A stretch of DNA of 64,000 bases, taken from assembly GCF_000762405.1 (NCBI RefSeq), contig NZ_JRPQ01000160.1, positions 1 through 64,000 of the forward strand, read 5' to 3'. Below the pieces are notes generated by a model, which was not told the DNA's origin, did no database searches, and saw nothing but the letters and a program-made list of their open reading frames with translations. How positions within the stretch are numbered: position 1 is the first letter of the stretch; each line of letters begins with the position of its first letter. The stretch comes from Hoylesella timonensis S9-PR14 (GTDB lineage: Bacteria > Bacteroidota > Bacteroidia > Bacteroidales > Bacteroidaceae). Shown in pieces: positions 18,359 through 26,169 of the stretch. Both the position numbers and the translations under genes were made by a program.

Positions 18359-20374
18359 ATGAAAACAACCTTCGTATCTGTCCTTCTCGTCCTTATGTGC
18401 TGTTTACAAGGTATGGCACAAATAGGAACATGGAAAGTATATCCATCCTATGACCATATTACAGATGTACAGCAAGCAGGATCTACGATTTATACATTAG
18501 CCTCAGGTGGACTTTTTGCGTATCATAAAAGCGATAATAGCGTCCAAACTTTTGACCGAACAACGGGGCTAAATGATACAGAAATTACGCACATTGGGTA
18601 TAATAGGGCAGCCAAACGATTGGTTATTGTGTACAAAAATTATAATATAGATTTGCTGGATGACAACGGTAATGTGACAAATCTTTCAGATTACTATACT
18701 AAATCGCTAACCGTTGATAAAACCATCCATTCTATTTTTATGGATGGTATTTATGCCTATCTCGCTACAGGATTTGGCATTATGAAAGTTAATGTAAGAG
18801 ATGCCGAAATAAGTGATACCTATTTTTTAGGCTTTCAAGTAGACTGGATTCATCAACAGCAAGACCAATTGATAGCAGAATCGTCCACAAAAGGGAAATA
18901 TGCGGCAAAATTATCTTCCAATTTATTAGACAAAAAGAATTGGAATAGAATAGGAAATTATACCAAAAACACCAACCCAAAGGATGAAGTATTGATGAAG
19001 AAAATGGAGGAGTATCGTCCACACGGTCCTCAATACAATTACTTTTATTTCTTAAAGTTTGCTCATCATCAACTTTATACCACAGGAGGTGGATACGAAC
19101 CAGGGGGCATAGATTTGTCACACCCAGGTATTATCCAAGTTCTTGAAGACAATCAATGGCATATTTATCAAGATGATATTGAGAAAATCACAGGATATTC
19201 TTATGCCGATATCAATTGTTTGGCTATCGATTCGAAAGATAAAAATCATGTTTTTGCTGGTGGTAGAACTGGACTCTACGAATTTCAAAACGGAAAACTT
19301 AAATCCTTTTATAACAAAGACAACAGTCTTCTCATGCCCGCTGTTGATAAAGGAAAGGAGCTTGACAATACGTATGTCCCTATCAATGGATTGGTATTCG
19401 ATGAAAACCAACATCTCTGGATACTCAATAATCAGACAAAAGGACAAAGTATCCTTGAATTATTACCCGATGGAACGATGAAATCTCATCATCAAAAATC
19501 GTTGATGAAAAATGGATTAAGCCCCAGTTTGCTTCATCATCCTTATATAGACAGTCGTGGTCTACTGTGGTTTTCAAATGGAGATTATCGCTTTCCAGGC
19601 TTATTTTGTTATAACAGTAAAAATGAAGTATTCCATACCATTACCAATTTTATCAACCAAGATGGTACTTCTATGACTCCCACAGCTGTTAAATATGTAA
19701 CCGAAGATCTTCAACACAACCTTTGGATAGGAACCAATATAGGACCTCTTTTATTGGAAGAATCGCAATTATCCCAGCTTCCTAATGTTACATTTACACA
19801 ACCCAAGATAAATCGTAAAGATGGTAGCAATCTTGCCGACTACTTATTATCAGGGGTAGATATTACGTGTATTGCTGTTGACCAAAGCAACCGTAAATGG
19901 TTTGGAACAGGAAACAATGGGGTTTATCTAATGAGTGCTGACGGTAACGAACAAATACATCATTTCACCACTACCAACAGTGTATTACCCTCTAACCATA
20001 TTCAAAGTATTGCGATTAACGATAAAACAGGTGAAGTGTTTTTTGGTAGCGACAAAGGACTTTGTTCTTATCACAGTGATGCTACAGAAGCTGTAGAAAC
20101 GATGAACAAGGAAACGACTTATGCTTATCCAAATCCTGTAGAACCAGGCTATACAGGACCAATCACAATTGTTGGTCTCAGTTATCAAGCCGATATAAAG
20201 ATAGTTACAGCCAATGGTACACTCGTTGCTCAAGGAAAAAGTAATGGCGGTACTTTTGTTTGGAATGGCACAGATATGAACGGAAAACCAGTTGCTTCGG
20301 GCATATATATGGTGCAAACAGCCGATCAACAAGGCAATAAAGGAACTGTATGCAAAATTGCTATCGTCAGATAA
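18359..20374 (+). CDS. porZ: PorZ-type beta-propeller protein of type IX secretion
   Basis: A 671-residue protein with a signal peptide (ending GMAQ, residue 21) and an opening WKVYPSYDHITDVQQAGSTIY like PorZ. The body has repeated propeller-blade segments of the two-component-regulator type (ASGGLFAYHKSDNSVQTF, KYVTEDLQHNLWIGTN, IAVDQSNRKWFGTGNNGVY). A C-terminal FlgD/T9SS-like domain follows (AYPNPVEPGYTGPITI to VASGIYMVQTADQQG). In Porphyromonas PorZ works in the type IX sortase complex, supplying anionic LPS to the sortase PorU. The assignment rests on architecture and N-terminal resemblance. Its stop overlaps the next gene by 25 nt. Confidence 0.75.
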   Translation: MKTTFVSVLLVLMCCLQGMAQIGTWKVYPSYDHITDVQQAGSTIYTLASGGLFAYHKSDNSVQTFDRTTGLNDTEITHIGYNRAAKRLVIVYKNYNIDLLDDNGNVTNLSDYYTKSLTVDKTIHSIFMDGIYAYLATGFGIMKVNVRDAEISDTYFLGFQVDWIHQQQDQLIAESSTKGKYAAKLSSNLLDKKNWNRIGNYTKNTNPKDEVLMKKMEEYRPHGPQYNYFYFLKFAHHQLYTTGGGYEPGGIDLSHPGIIQVLEDNQWHIYQDDIEKITGYSYADINCLAIDSKDKNHVFAGGRTGLYEFQNGKLKSFYNKDNSLLMPAVDKGKELDNTYVPINGLVFDENQHLWILNNQTKGQSILELLPDGTMKSHHQKSLMKNGLSPSLLHHPYIDSRGLLWFSNGDYRFPGLFCYNSKNEVFHTITNFINQDGTSMTPTAVKYVTEDLQHNLWIGTNIGPLLLEESQLSQLPNVTFTQPKINRKDGSNLADYLLSGVDITCIAVDQSNRKWFGTGNNGVYLMSADGNEQIHHFTTTNSVLPSNHIQSIAINDKTGEVFFGSDKGLCSYHSDATEAVETMNKETTYAYPNPVEPGYTGPITIVGLSYQADIKIVTANGTLVAQGKSNGGTFVWNGTDMNGKPVASGIYMVQTADQQGNKGTVCKIAIVR

Positions 20375-21630
20375 GTATTATATTTTTTATCTTTTTATTG
20401 CTGATACTCATCGTATTTGGTTATACACCGACAAACGATGGAGAAGGTTATTTGGAATATGCGCATACCTGTCTCACTTATGGAGAACCTTATCCTTGTA
20501 CTCCTAACATACAAGGAGAACCCTTTATATGGAATATTGGACAAATAAATTTGGTGATACTCTCACTGTATTTATTCAATTCTATCGTTCCAATCCTTGT
20601 CTTGATGTGCTTACTCAAAGCTTGCTCGGCTTATCTACTGGCACGTATTACTCAAAAACTTTTGAACGAACGAATAGCACTCATTGCTATTTTACTGTAT
20701 ATATGCTACCCTAATAATTGGGGACAAAGTACTACGATTCTTTCTGAAATACCTTCTGTCACGCTCTTATTATGGGGAATATTTCTTATTCTTCATTCTT
20801 CGCACTATCAACAGCTTTTTATAGCTGGTTTTATCATGGCGTTTTCTAACTGGTTTCGACCGCTTGGAGTGATTTTTATAGGTACATTTATTTTATATTT
20901 TCTTATTTTTGAACGACAAAAATGGTGGCGTAAGGCAGGTAGTCTTCTTACAGGATATTTACTTTTTATTACTGTCGTTGGAACGAGTTGCTGGTTACGC
21001 ACTGGTTATTTTCTTTATCAAAGCGACACCTTATGGTTTAATATGGTGGCAGCTACTTATGAAACAAGTGTTGAACCTCATTACAATGCCGAAATGTATC
21101 CTAAGGGAACGCTGAGATATATTGAAGATAGGGAGCATAAAACAGCCATTGAATGTAAGGATATTTGGAAACAACGGAGTATCAACTGGCTAAAACAACA
21201 TCCATTGACGTACTTGAAAAAAGTTCCAGGAAGATTATTTTATATGTATATGAACGATATGGACAATATTTCTGCTTTCTTATCTGACAAATCAAGCGCA
21301 GAAAACAATTACATCACACTCCCTTATCGTAGCTTACTGAAAAACTTGAAGCATCTTACACCTATTCAATGGTTGGGACTTTATAATATGATTTTTTATT
21401 GGCTCTTACTACTTTCAACTATATTCTCTTTTCATTTTTTGCGGAAAGAGAAGCAATATAAAGTACTCTTTCTAACGCTTAGCATCCTTGTGGGAGGCTC
21501 TTTGGCTTTGGTATTGGCTGTACACGGTGAAACAAGATTTAAGGCTCCATTCATGCCTTTTATCATCATGACCGCTGCTATCAGTATTGCCCAATGTTAT
21601 GGTAAGAAACCTTACCAAAAGAGAGGGTAG
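20350..21630 (+). CDS. GT-C/ArnT-like membrane glycosyltransferase
   Basis: A 426-residue protein dominated by about ten hydrophobic segments. The first loop after the first membrane segment carries YTPTNDGEGYLEYAHTC, in which an acidic residue stands where GT39/ArnT-type transferases keep their catalytic aspartate. A later long soluble loop runs from NMVAATYETSVEPHYN to MNDMDNISAF. Such enzymes move a sugar from a polyprenyl-phosphate donor to lipid or protein on the outer face of the inner membrane. The acceptor is unknown. Its overlap with porZ suggests a link to surface glycolipid, but that is inference. Confidence 0.65.
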   Translation: MQNCYRQISIIFFIFLLLILIVFGYTPTNDGEGYLEYAHTCLTYGEPYPCTPNIQGEPFIWNIGQINLVILSLYLFNSIVPILVLMCLLKACSAYLLARITQKLLNERIALIAILLYICYPNNWGQSTTILSEIPSVTLLLWGIFLILHSSHYQQLFIAGFIMAFSNWFRPLGVIFIGTFILYFLIFERQKWWRKAGSLLTGYLLFITVVGTSCWLRTGYFLYQSDTLWFNMVAATYETSVEPHYNAEMYPKGTLRYIEDREHKTAIECKDIWKQRSINWLKQHPLTYLKKVPGRLFYMYMNDMDNISAFLSDKSSAENNYITLPYRSLLKNLKHLTPIQWLGLYNMIFYWLLLLSTIFSFHFLRKEKQYKVLFLTLSILVGGSLALVLAVHGETRFKAPFMPFIIMTAAISIAQCYGKKPYQKRG

Positions 21631-21631
21631 T

Positions 21632-21654
21632 AAAATACACAAAAATTGTATTTT
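21632..21654 (+). terminator. Weak AT-rich terminator after the glycosyltransferase
   Basis: AAAATACA (21632-21639) pairs with TGTATTTT (21647-21654). The stem is all but one or two pairs A-T, so strength is doubtful. It lies directly after the stop codon and before the candidate origin. Confidence 0.4.
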
Positions 21655-21659
21655 GAAAT

Positions 21660-22230
21660 TTCGTAGACGTTATCCACATACCTTATATATTTTATATTTT
21701 TTATTTCTTATAAAAGAAAACAAAATAGAAGGTATGATGTACTGTGGATTTGTTGATAAATAATTAGTGAAATGTTTGGTAAATTGTTTATCCACCTTTC
21801 AATGTTAGTTATACTTATCTTTCAATAATATCTTCTCTTTGATTTTCAGAGTTATAGGGTAGTTATACACATTCTATTCTTTATCGAGGGTAGTGAATAA
21901 GTTGATATCTTTTTTGATGAAGAAACTGTGGACAAACTGTTGAAGGACGTTTTATAAAAGGGTAGATATCCACAATAAGTGGCTTTGAAATTATAGAGGG
22001 TGGAAAAGTATCAACTTATCAACAGAGTTATCCACCTGTTTATCCACCATTTTTGTGGTTAATATTATGCAAGTAAAAAAGTAAATAAATTGTACAAAAA
22101 ACAAAGCATAAAGTGGTTGAAAAAATGAAGCATAAAGATAGTTTTATTGTAAACATGACTTAAGGGCATTATCTACATGACTTAAGCCCCTTATTTACAT
22201 GACTTAATGCCCTTATCTACATGAGTTAAT
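21660..22230. other. oriC: Candidate replication origin (DnaA-box cluster with iterons)
   Basis: An AT-rich 570-bp gap without a gene. DnaA-box-like nonamers (TTATNCACA) stand at 21670 (TTATCCACA), 21788 (TTATCCACC), 21863 (TTATACACA), 21966 (ATATCCACA), 22016 (TTATCAACA), 22028 and 22040 (TTATCCACC), with reverse ones at 21743 and 21927. Two are exact matches. They are followed by AT-rich sequence and, at 22155-22229, by three and a half 22-bp direct repeats. This combination is what a bacterial oriC looks like. In Bacteroidota dnaA is often not next to the origin, so its absence here is no objection. No experiment or skew plot was available. Confidence 0.65.
22155..22229 (+). repeat. 22-bp direct repeats (3.5 copies) beside the DnaA boxes
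   Basis: Copies lie at 22155-22176, 22177-22198 and 22199-22220, with a 9-bp partial copy after them. Each begins ATGACTTAA and ends TTATCTAC or TTATTTAC. They touch without spacers, so they are iteron-like and not a CRISPR array. Confidence 0.85.
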
Positions 22231-22280
22231 TTTAACGTTGTAACTTATTGGTTGACAATTTATTAAGAGATACAAAAAAA

Positions 22281-22314
22281 ATAGCAATGAGAGATGAATA
22301 ATACTCATTGCTAT
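22281..22314. terminator. Terminator downstream of rubredoxin
   Basis: An 11-bp perfect stem (ATAGCAATGAG at 22281-22291 with CTCATTGCTAT at 22304-22314) is followed on the minus strand by eight T. It ends the DUF4254-GT9-rubredoxin transcript and also insulates the candidate origin. A shorter hairpin (22330-22336 with 22343-22349) stands between it and the gene. Confidence 0.85.
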
Positions 22315-22360
22315 TTTAGAAAAATCTTTACTTGATGAAACTATCAAGTGTATTTTTTAT

Positions 22361-22525
22361 TTACTCTTCTACTACAGAGAAATCTTCTTTTCCGACACCG
22401 CAGAGAGGGCATACCCAATCTTCTGGCAGGTCTTCAAAAGCTGTTCCAGGTTCGATACCGCTATCTGGATCACCTTGTTCTGGGTCATATACATAACCAC
22501 AAGTTTCGCATACGTACTTTTTCAT
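22361..22525 (-). CDS. Rubredoxin
   Basis: A 54-residue protein of normal rubredoxin length. The four iron ligands are visible as [12 protein letters not shown] (Cys6 and Cys9) and [13 protein letters not shown] (Cys39 and Cys42). Rubredoxins carry single electrons, in anaerobes often to peroxide or superoxide reducing enzymes. It starts 24 nt after the stop of the GT9 gene on the same strand, and no promoter is obvious in the gap, so it is probably the last gene of that operon. The acidic C-terminus (SVVEE) is typical. Confidence 0.95.
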   Translation of the reverse strand: MKKYVCETCGYVYDPEQGDPDSGIEPGTAFEDLPEDWVCPLCGVGKEDFSVVEE

Positions 22526-22549
22526 AATCTTGTTTGTTTTAATTAATAA

Positions 22550-23614
22550 TTAATGTAACTTATCTTTACGAGATAATATTTTATCAACTTGTTGAATAAT
22601 TTGTTCTGGTTTTATTTGATATAAGCAAGCGTAGTCTTTTCGACGGCAAGGTTTTTCACCATATATAGAGCATGGACGACATGGTAAGTCTGTTTGTACA
22701 GCATTGTCAATGCTTTGGTTCCAACCCATGAATCCTGCATAAGGATGAGTGGCACCCCAAATACTGACAACAGGTGTGTTCACCAATGACGCCAAATGCA
22801 TGTTGGCACTATCCATGCTTATCATGACATCTAATCGAGACATCAATATTAGTTCTTCTTGTAATGAATGCAGGGTAGTAGGGACTACGGTACAAGAAGG
22901 ATATTTTTTAGTCCATTGCAAAAATACTTTCTTTTCTTGATTACTGCCTCCGAACAAAAAAAGGCGTGCTGTTGGATATTTTTTTAGTAAGCCTTGCAGG
23001 GTTTGTTCCATTTGTGTCAAGGGGTAAATTTTACCCGTATGCGCTGCAAAAGGTGCTAATCCTATCCATTTTTCGTTCTCTTTATAGTTGCCTATTTTAG
23101 GTATTAAAGATGTAAATGCTTCGTTGTTGGTCGGGAATATAGAATTAAAATTTAATTTTATGGGATATCCTAATTCAGACAGTACATCAGCATAATTTTG
23201 AAAAGCAGATTGAATGGGCTTTAATACTTTATTTTGATGATGAATAAGTTCACGTTTTTCAGAGCGATGTTTGTCAATATGTGCCACTTTGAAGCGATCC
23301 ATAAAAAACCTCATTCGAAGGTATTTAGACCGCAGAGTGTCATGAAAATCTGCCACGGCAGTGAATTGTTTGGCTGTAAGGCGACGATAGAGTTTGTTTA
23401 GTCCTCTAATTTTTCGATATTCGTGCTTTAAGTCAGCCGCCATAAAATCCACATTTGGCGCCAAATTTTCAAAGAAAGCTTGCGCATAAGGTCTGCTTAA
23501 GACGCTAATGCGAAGTTGTGGATATTGTTGTGCCAAAGAATAAATCACTGGCACAGTCATGGCTACATCGCCCATTGCCGAGAAACGTATAATGAGTAGA
23601 TGCTCTGTTTTCAT
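22550..23614 (-). CDS. Glycosyltransferase family 9 (heptosyltransferase-like)
   Basis: A 354-residue protein with the GT9 opening LLIIRFSAMGDVAMTVPVIYSL, the donor-site region KWIGLAPFAAHTGKIYPLTQ near residue 175, LFLFGGSNQE near residue 215 and DVMISMDSANMHLASLVNTPVVSIWGATHP. Family members add heptose or similar sugars to the LPS inner core in the cytoplasm. A Cys-rich tail (LPCRPCSIYGEKPCRRKDYACL) is common in the Bacteroidota versions. Its start is directly at the end of the DUF4254 gene, so the two are coupled. Confidence 0.88.
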   Translation of the reverse strand: MKTEHLLIIRFSAMGDVAMTVPVIYSLAQQYPQLRISVLSRPYAQAFFENLAPNVDFMAADLKHEYRKIRGLNKLYRRLTAKQFTAVADFHDTLRSKYLRMRFFMDRFKVAHIDKHRSEKRELIHHQNKVLKPIQSAFQNYADVLSELGYPIKLNFNSIFPTNNEAFTSLIPKIGNYKENEKWIGLAPFAAHTGKIYPLTQMEQTLQGLLKKYPTARLFLFGGSNQEKKVFLQWTKKYPSCTVVPTTLHSLQEELILMSRLDVMISMDSANMHLASLVNTPVVSIWGATHPYAGFMGWNQSIDNAVQTDLPCRPCSIYGEKPCRRKDYACLYQIKPEQIIQQVDKILSRKDKLH

Positions 23615-24217
23615 CTATTTTTTGTAGAGAACAGGATTGGTAGAAGGGTCGTTGTACATTTTCATTTGTTTGTACACCTTCATATACTTACGTCCCGCTT
23701 CGATGTCCTCAAGTAGTTGGTCAATGGCAGTTCCTAAGTCTTTTTGTTGCTCTAAAAGGACGTTCAGTTTAGAAGTGCACTTTAATTGATGTTCTGAAGA
23801 AGCATCTTTTCTTTCCGCTTGTTCTTTCATGTGGTAGATTTTCAGTGCCAATATCGACAGTCTGTCAATCGCCCAAGCTGGACTTTCAGTATTGATACGT
23901 GCATCTGGAAGTACCTGTACATCGCTATATTGTTGTCTGAAATAGCTATCTATCTGCTCCACTAAATCGGTACGGTCTTGGTTTGATTGGTCAATGCGCC
24001 TTTTTAGCGCCAGTGCTTCCACAGGATCAATGTGCGGGTCTCTAATAATATCTTCAAAATGCCATTGAACAGTGTCAATCCAACACTTCAGATATAATCG
24101 ATTTTCAATAGACTCTCTATTATAAGGATTTTGAATTGGAGTATCTATATTATCTTTTATATGATAATCGTCAATGGCTTGATTAAAAATTTTGTTACAT
24201 TGTTCGCTAAATGACAT
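23615..24217 (-). CDS. DUF4254 protein
   Basis: A 200-residue soluble protein with no signal peptide. It matches the DUF4254 pattern: NRLYLKCWIDTVQWHFEDIIRDP near residue 40, ALALKRRIDQSNQDRTDLVE and the late ERxx-heavy helix (LEQQKDLGTAIDQLLEDIEAGRKYMKVYKQMKMYNDPSTNP). The family sits next to GT9 genes in many Bacteroidota, as here, but has no known function. Composition suggests a mostly helical protein. It is the first gene of the operon with GT9 and rubredoxin, and a -7 box (24250-24243) precedes it. Confidence 0.82.
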   Translation of the reverse strand: MSFSEQCNKIFNQAIDDYHIKDNIDTPIQNPYNRESIENRLYLKCWIDTVQWHFEDIIRDPHIDPVEALALKRRIDQSNQDRTDLVEQIDSYFRQQYSDVQVLPDARINTESPAWAIDRLSILALKIYHMKEQAERKDASSEHQLKCTSKLNVLLEQQKDLGTAIDQLLEDIEAGRKYMKVYKQMKMYNDPSTNPVLYKK

Positions 24218-24242
24218 AATGTTTTGGTTTATGTTAATGTTG

Positions 24243-24250
24243 CAAATATA
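24243..24250 (-). promoter_or_regulatory. -7 box upstream of the DUF4254-GT9-rubredoxin operon
   Basis: TATATTTG on the minus strand matches TAnnTTTG and lies about 25 nt before the DUF4254 start codon. Confidence 0.55.
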
Positions 24251-24446
24251 AATAATAAAAGGTGAATAGCAAAATAAAAGAACACGTTTTTTGTGTTTTC
24301 AAAATTTGGCTTGATATTGATAATTGATAGAAATTGGATGAATGAAATGAGTTGTTAGAACCTTAAAATATTTTTCAACGAATTGAGGAGTTAGTTCATG
24401 ATAACTTTATCAAACACAGATATTTTCATTGAAATAATGCTTATAA

Positions 24447-24473
24447 TTGCACAATAATAGTGATATTGTGCAA
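24447..24473. promoter_or_regulatory. 10-bp perfect inverted repeat upstream of acpP
   Basis: TTGCACAATA (24447-24456) and TATTGTGCAA (24464-24473) are separated by 7 nt. It lies just upstream of the acpP promoter (24500-24531) in the gap between divergent operons. There is no directly adjacent T run, so an operator for a dimeric regulator is more likely than a terminator. Confidence 0.55.
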
Positions 24474-24499
24474 GAAATAGTACTTTTTTAGGCAAAATA

Positions 24500-24531
24500 C
24501 TTGTAAATGTGAATAAAAATGTGTTTCTTTG
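24500..24531 (+). promoter_or_regulatory. Putative promoter of acpP
   Basis: CTTG (24500-24503), a 20-nt spacer and TTTCTTTG (24524-24531) fit the Bacteroidota consensus with one mismatch in each box. The -7 box ends about 53 nt before the acpP ATG. Confidence 0.55.
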
Positions 24532-24584
24532 CATCCGTATTTTTGATAGAGATTAAATTATAAACACTTAAAAGAATTACAATT

Positions 24585-24821
24585 ATGTCTGAAATTGAAA
24601 GCAAAGTAAAAGCTATTATCGTTGATAAACTCGGAGTAGATGAAGCTGAAGTAAAGCCAGAAGCAAGTTTTACAAACGATCTTGGAGCAGATTCATTGGA
24701 TACAGTAGAATTGATTATGGAATTTGAAAAGGAATTTGGTATTTCTATTCCAGACGATAAAGCTGAAAATATTGCTACGGTTGGTGATGCAATTTCTTAC
24801 ATTGAAGAAAATGCAAAATAA
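24585..24821 (+). CDS. acpP: Acyl carrier protein
   Basis: A 78-residue, strongly acidic protein of normal ACP length. The phosphopantetheine attachment serine is Ser37 in [10 protein letters not shown]. It carries growing acyl chains in type II fatty-acid synthesis. It is followed by fabF, the usual neighbour, with an 85-nt gap that contains a hairpin likely to reduce read-through. Confidence 0.97.
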   Translation: MSEIESKVKAIIVDKLGVDEAEVKPEASFTNDLGADSLDTVELIMEFEKEFGISIPDDKAENIATVGDAISYIEENAK

Positions 24822-24837
24822 TTAAAAGCCAAAATAT

Positions 24838-24869
24838 AATTGAGCTGAGAGGATTCTTTCAGCTCAATT
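24838..24869 (+). terminator. Hairpin between acpP and fabF, possible partial terminator
   Basis: An 11-bp stem (AATTGAGCTGA with TCAGCTCAATT) is followed by T-rich sequence. As fabF has no obvious promoter of its own, it probably lets part of the transcripts through, giving more acpP than fabF mRNA. Confidence 0.6.
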
Positions 24870-24906
24870 TCAATTTGCTTTTAATCAATTATTAGGAATT
24901 AAATCT

Positions 24907-26169
24907 ATGGAATTAAAAAGAGTAGTAGTAACGGGACTGGGTGCCGTAACACCTATTGGTAATACGCCTGAAGAAACATGGAAAAACATGTTGGCAGGTA
25001 AAAGTGGTGCTGCTCCTATTACATTATTTGACACTTCCAACTTCAAGACTAAATTTGCTTGTGAGGTAAAAGACTTGAATATCAATGAATATATTGATAG
25101 AAAGGCAGCTCGCAAATTGGATCGTTTCACTCAATTAGCAATGATTGCCGCTATGCAGGGTGTAAAAGATGCAGAAATAGACTTGGACACGGTAGATAAA
25201 AATCGTATTGGTGTTATCTTTGGTGTTGGCATTGGCGGTATTAAGACATTTGAGGATGAAGTGGTATATTATGGGCAACATAAGGAAGACGGTCCAAAAT
25301 TCAATCCATTCTTCATCCCTAAGATGATTTCCGACATTGCTGCTGGACAGATATCCATTCATTTTGGATTCCATGGACCCAACTATGCCACTACCAGTGC
25401 TTGTGCTTCATCCAGTTCAGCTTTGGCAGATGCTTTTAACCAAATACGATTGGGCAAAGCAAATATCATTGTTTCAGGAGGTGCAGAAGCAGCTATTTGC
25501 GAAAGTGGTGTTGGAGGATTTAACGCCATGCATGCATTGTCTACCAGAAATGATGACCCAGCGCATGCCTCAAGACCTTTCAGTGCCAGTCGAGATGGTT
25601 TCGTGATGGGCGAGGGAGCAGGCTGTTTGATTCTTGAAGAATTAGAACATGCGAAAGCACGTGGCGCAAAAATCTACGCCGAAATGGTGGGTGAAGGAGC
25701 CAGTGCCGATGCTTATCATATCACAGCCAGTCATCCTGAAGGCTTGGGAGCAAAACTTGTAATGACCGAAGCATTGAAAGATGCAGGGTTACAACCCGAA
25801 GAAGTGGATTATATCAATGTTCACGGAACTTCTACTCCAGTAGGAGATATTTCGGAAGCCAAAGCCATTAAAGATGTATTTGGTGAACATGCCTACGAGC
25901 TGAGTATCAGCTCTACCAAGAGTATGACAGGACACTTGTTGGGAGCAGCTGGTGCCGTGGAGGCAATGGCAAGTGTATTGGCAATTAAAAATGATATCAT
26001 TCCTCCTACCATCAACCATGAAGAGAATGATGAAGATCCAGAGATAGATTATCGTTTGGACTTCACATTTAACCAGCCACGCAAACGTGAAGTGCGTGTA
26101 GCAATGAGTAACACTTTCGGGTTTGGTGGACATAATGCTTGTGTAGTATTCAAAAAATATGCTGAATAA
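24907..26169 (+). CDS. fabF: Beta-ketoacyl-ACP synthase II
   Basis: A 420-residue condensing enzyme. The active-site cysteine is Cys166 in TTSACASSSSA; the two histidines are in VHGTSTPVGD and KSMTGHLLGAAGA. The C-terminus has SNTFGFGGHNACVVFK. It extends acyl-ACP by two carbons using malonyl-ACP. The last 11 nt overlap the start of rnc. Confidence 0.97.
   Translation: MELKRVVVTGLGAVTPIGNTPEETWKNMLAGKSGAAPITLFDTSNFKTKFACEVKDLNINEYIDRKAARKLDRFTQLAMIAAMQGVKDAEIDLDTVDKNRIGVIFGVGIGGIKTFEDEVVYYGQHKEDGPKFNPFFIPKMISDIAAGQISIHFGFHGPNYATTSACASSSSALADAFNQIRLGKANIIVSGGAEAAICESGVGGFNAMHALSTRNDDPAHASRPFSASRDGFVMGEGAGCLILEELEHAKARGAKIYAEMVGEGASADAYHITASHPEGLGAKLVMTEALKDAGLQPEEVDYINVHGTSTPVGDISEAKAIKDVFGEHAYELSISSTKSMTGHLLGAAGAVEAMASVLAIKNDIIPPTINHEENDEDPEIDYRLDFTFNQPRKREVRVAMSNTFGFGGHNACVVFKKYAE

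Noticed and set aside
22155-22229. Possible CRISPR array
   Set aside because: Units are contiguous without spacers and there are no cas genes; iterons at a candidate origin explain them better.
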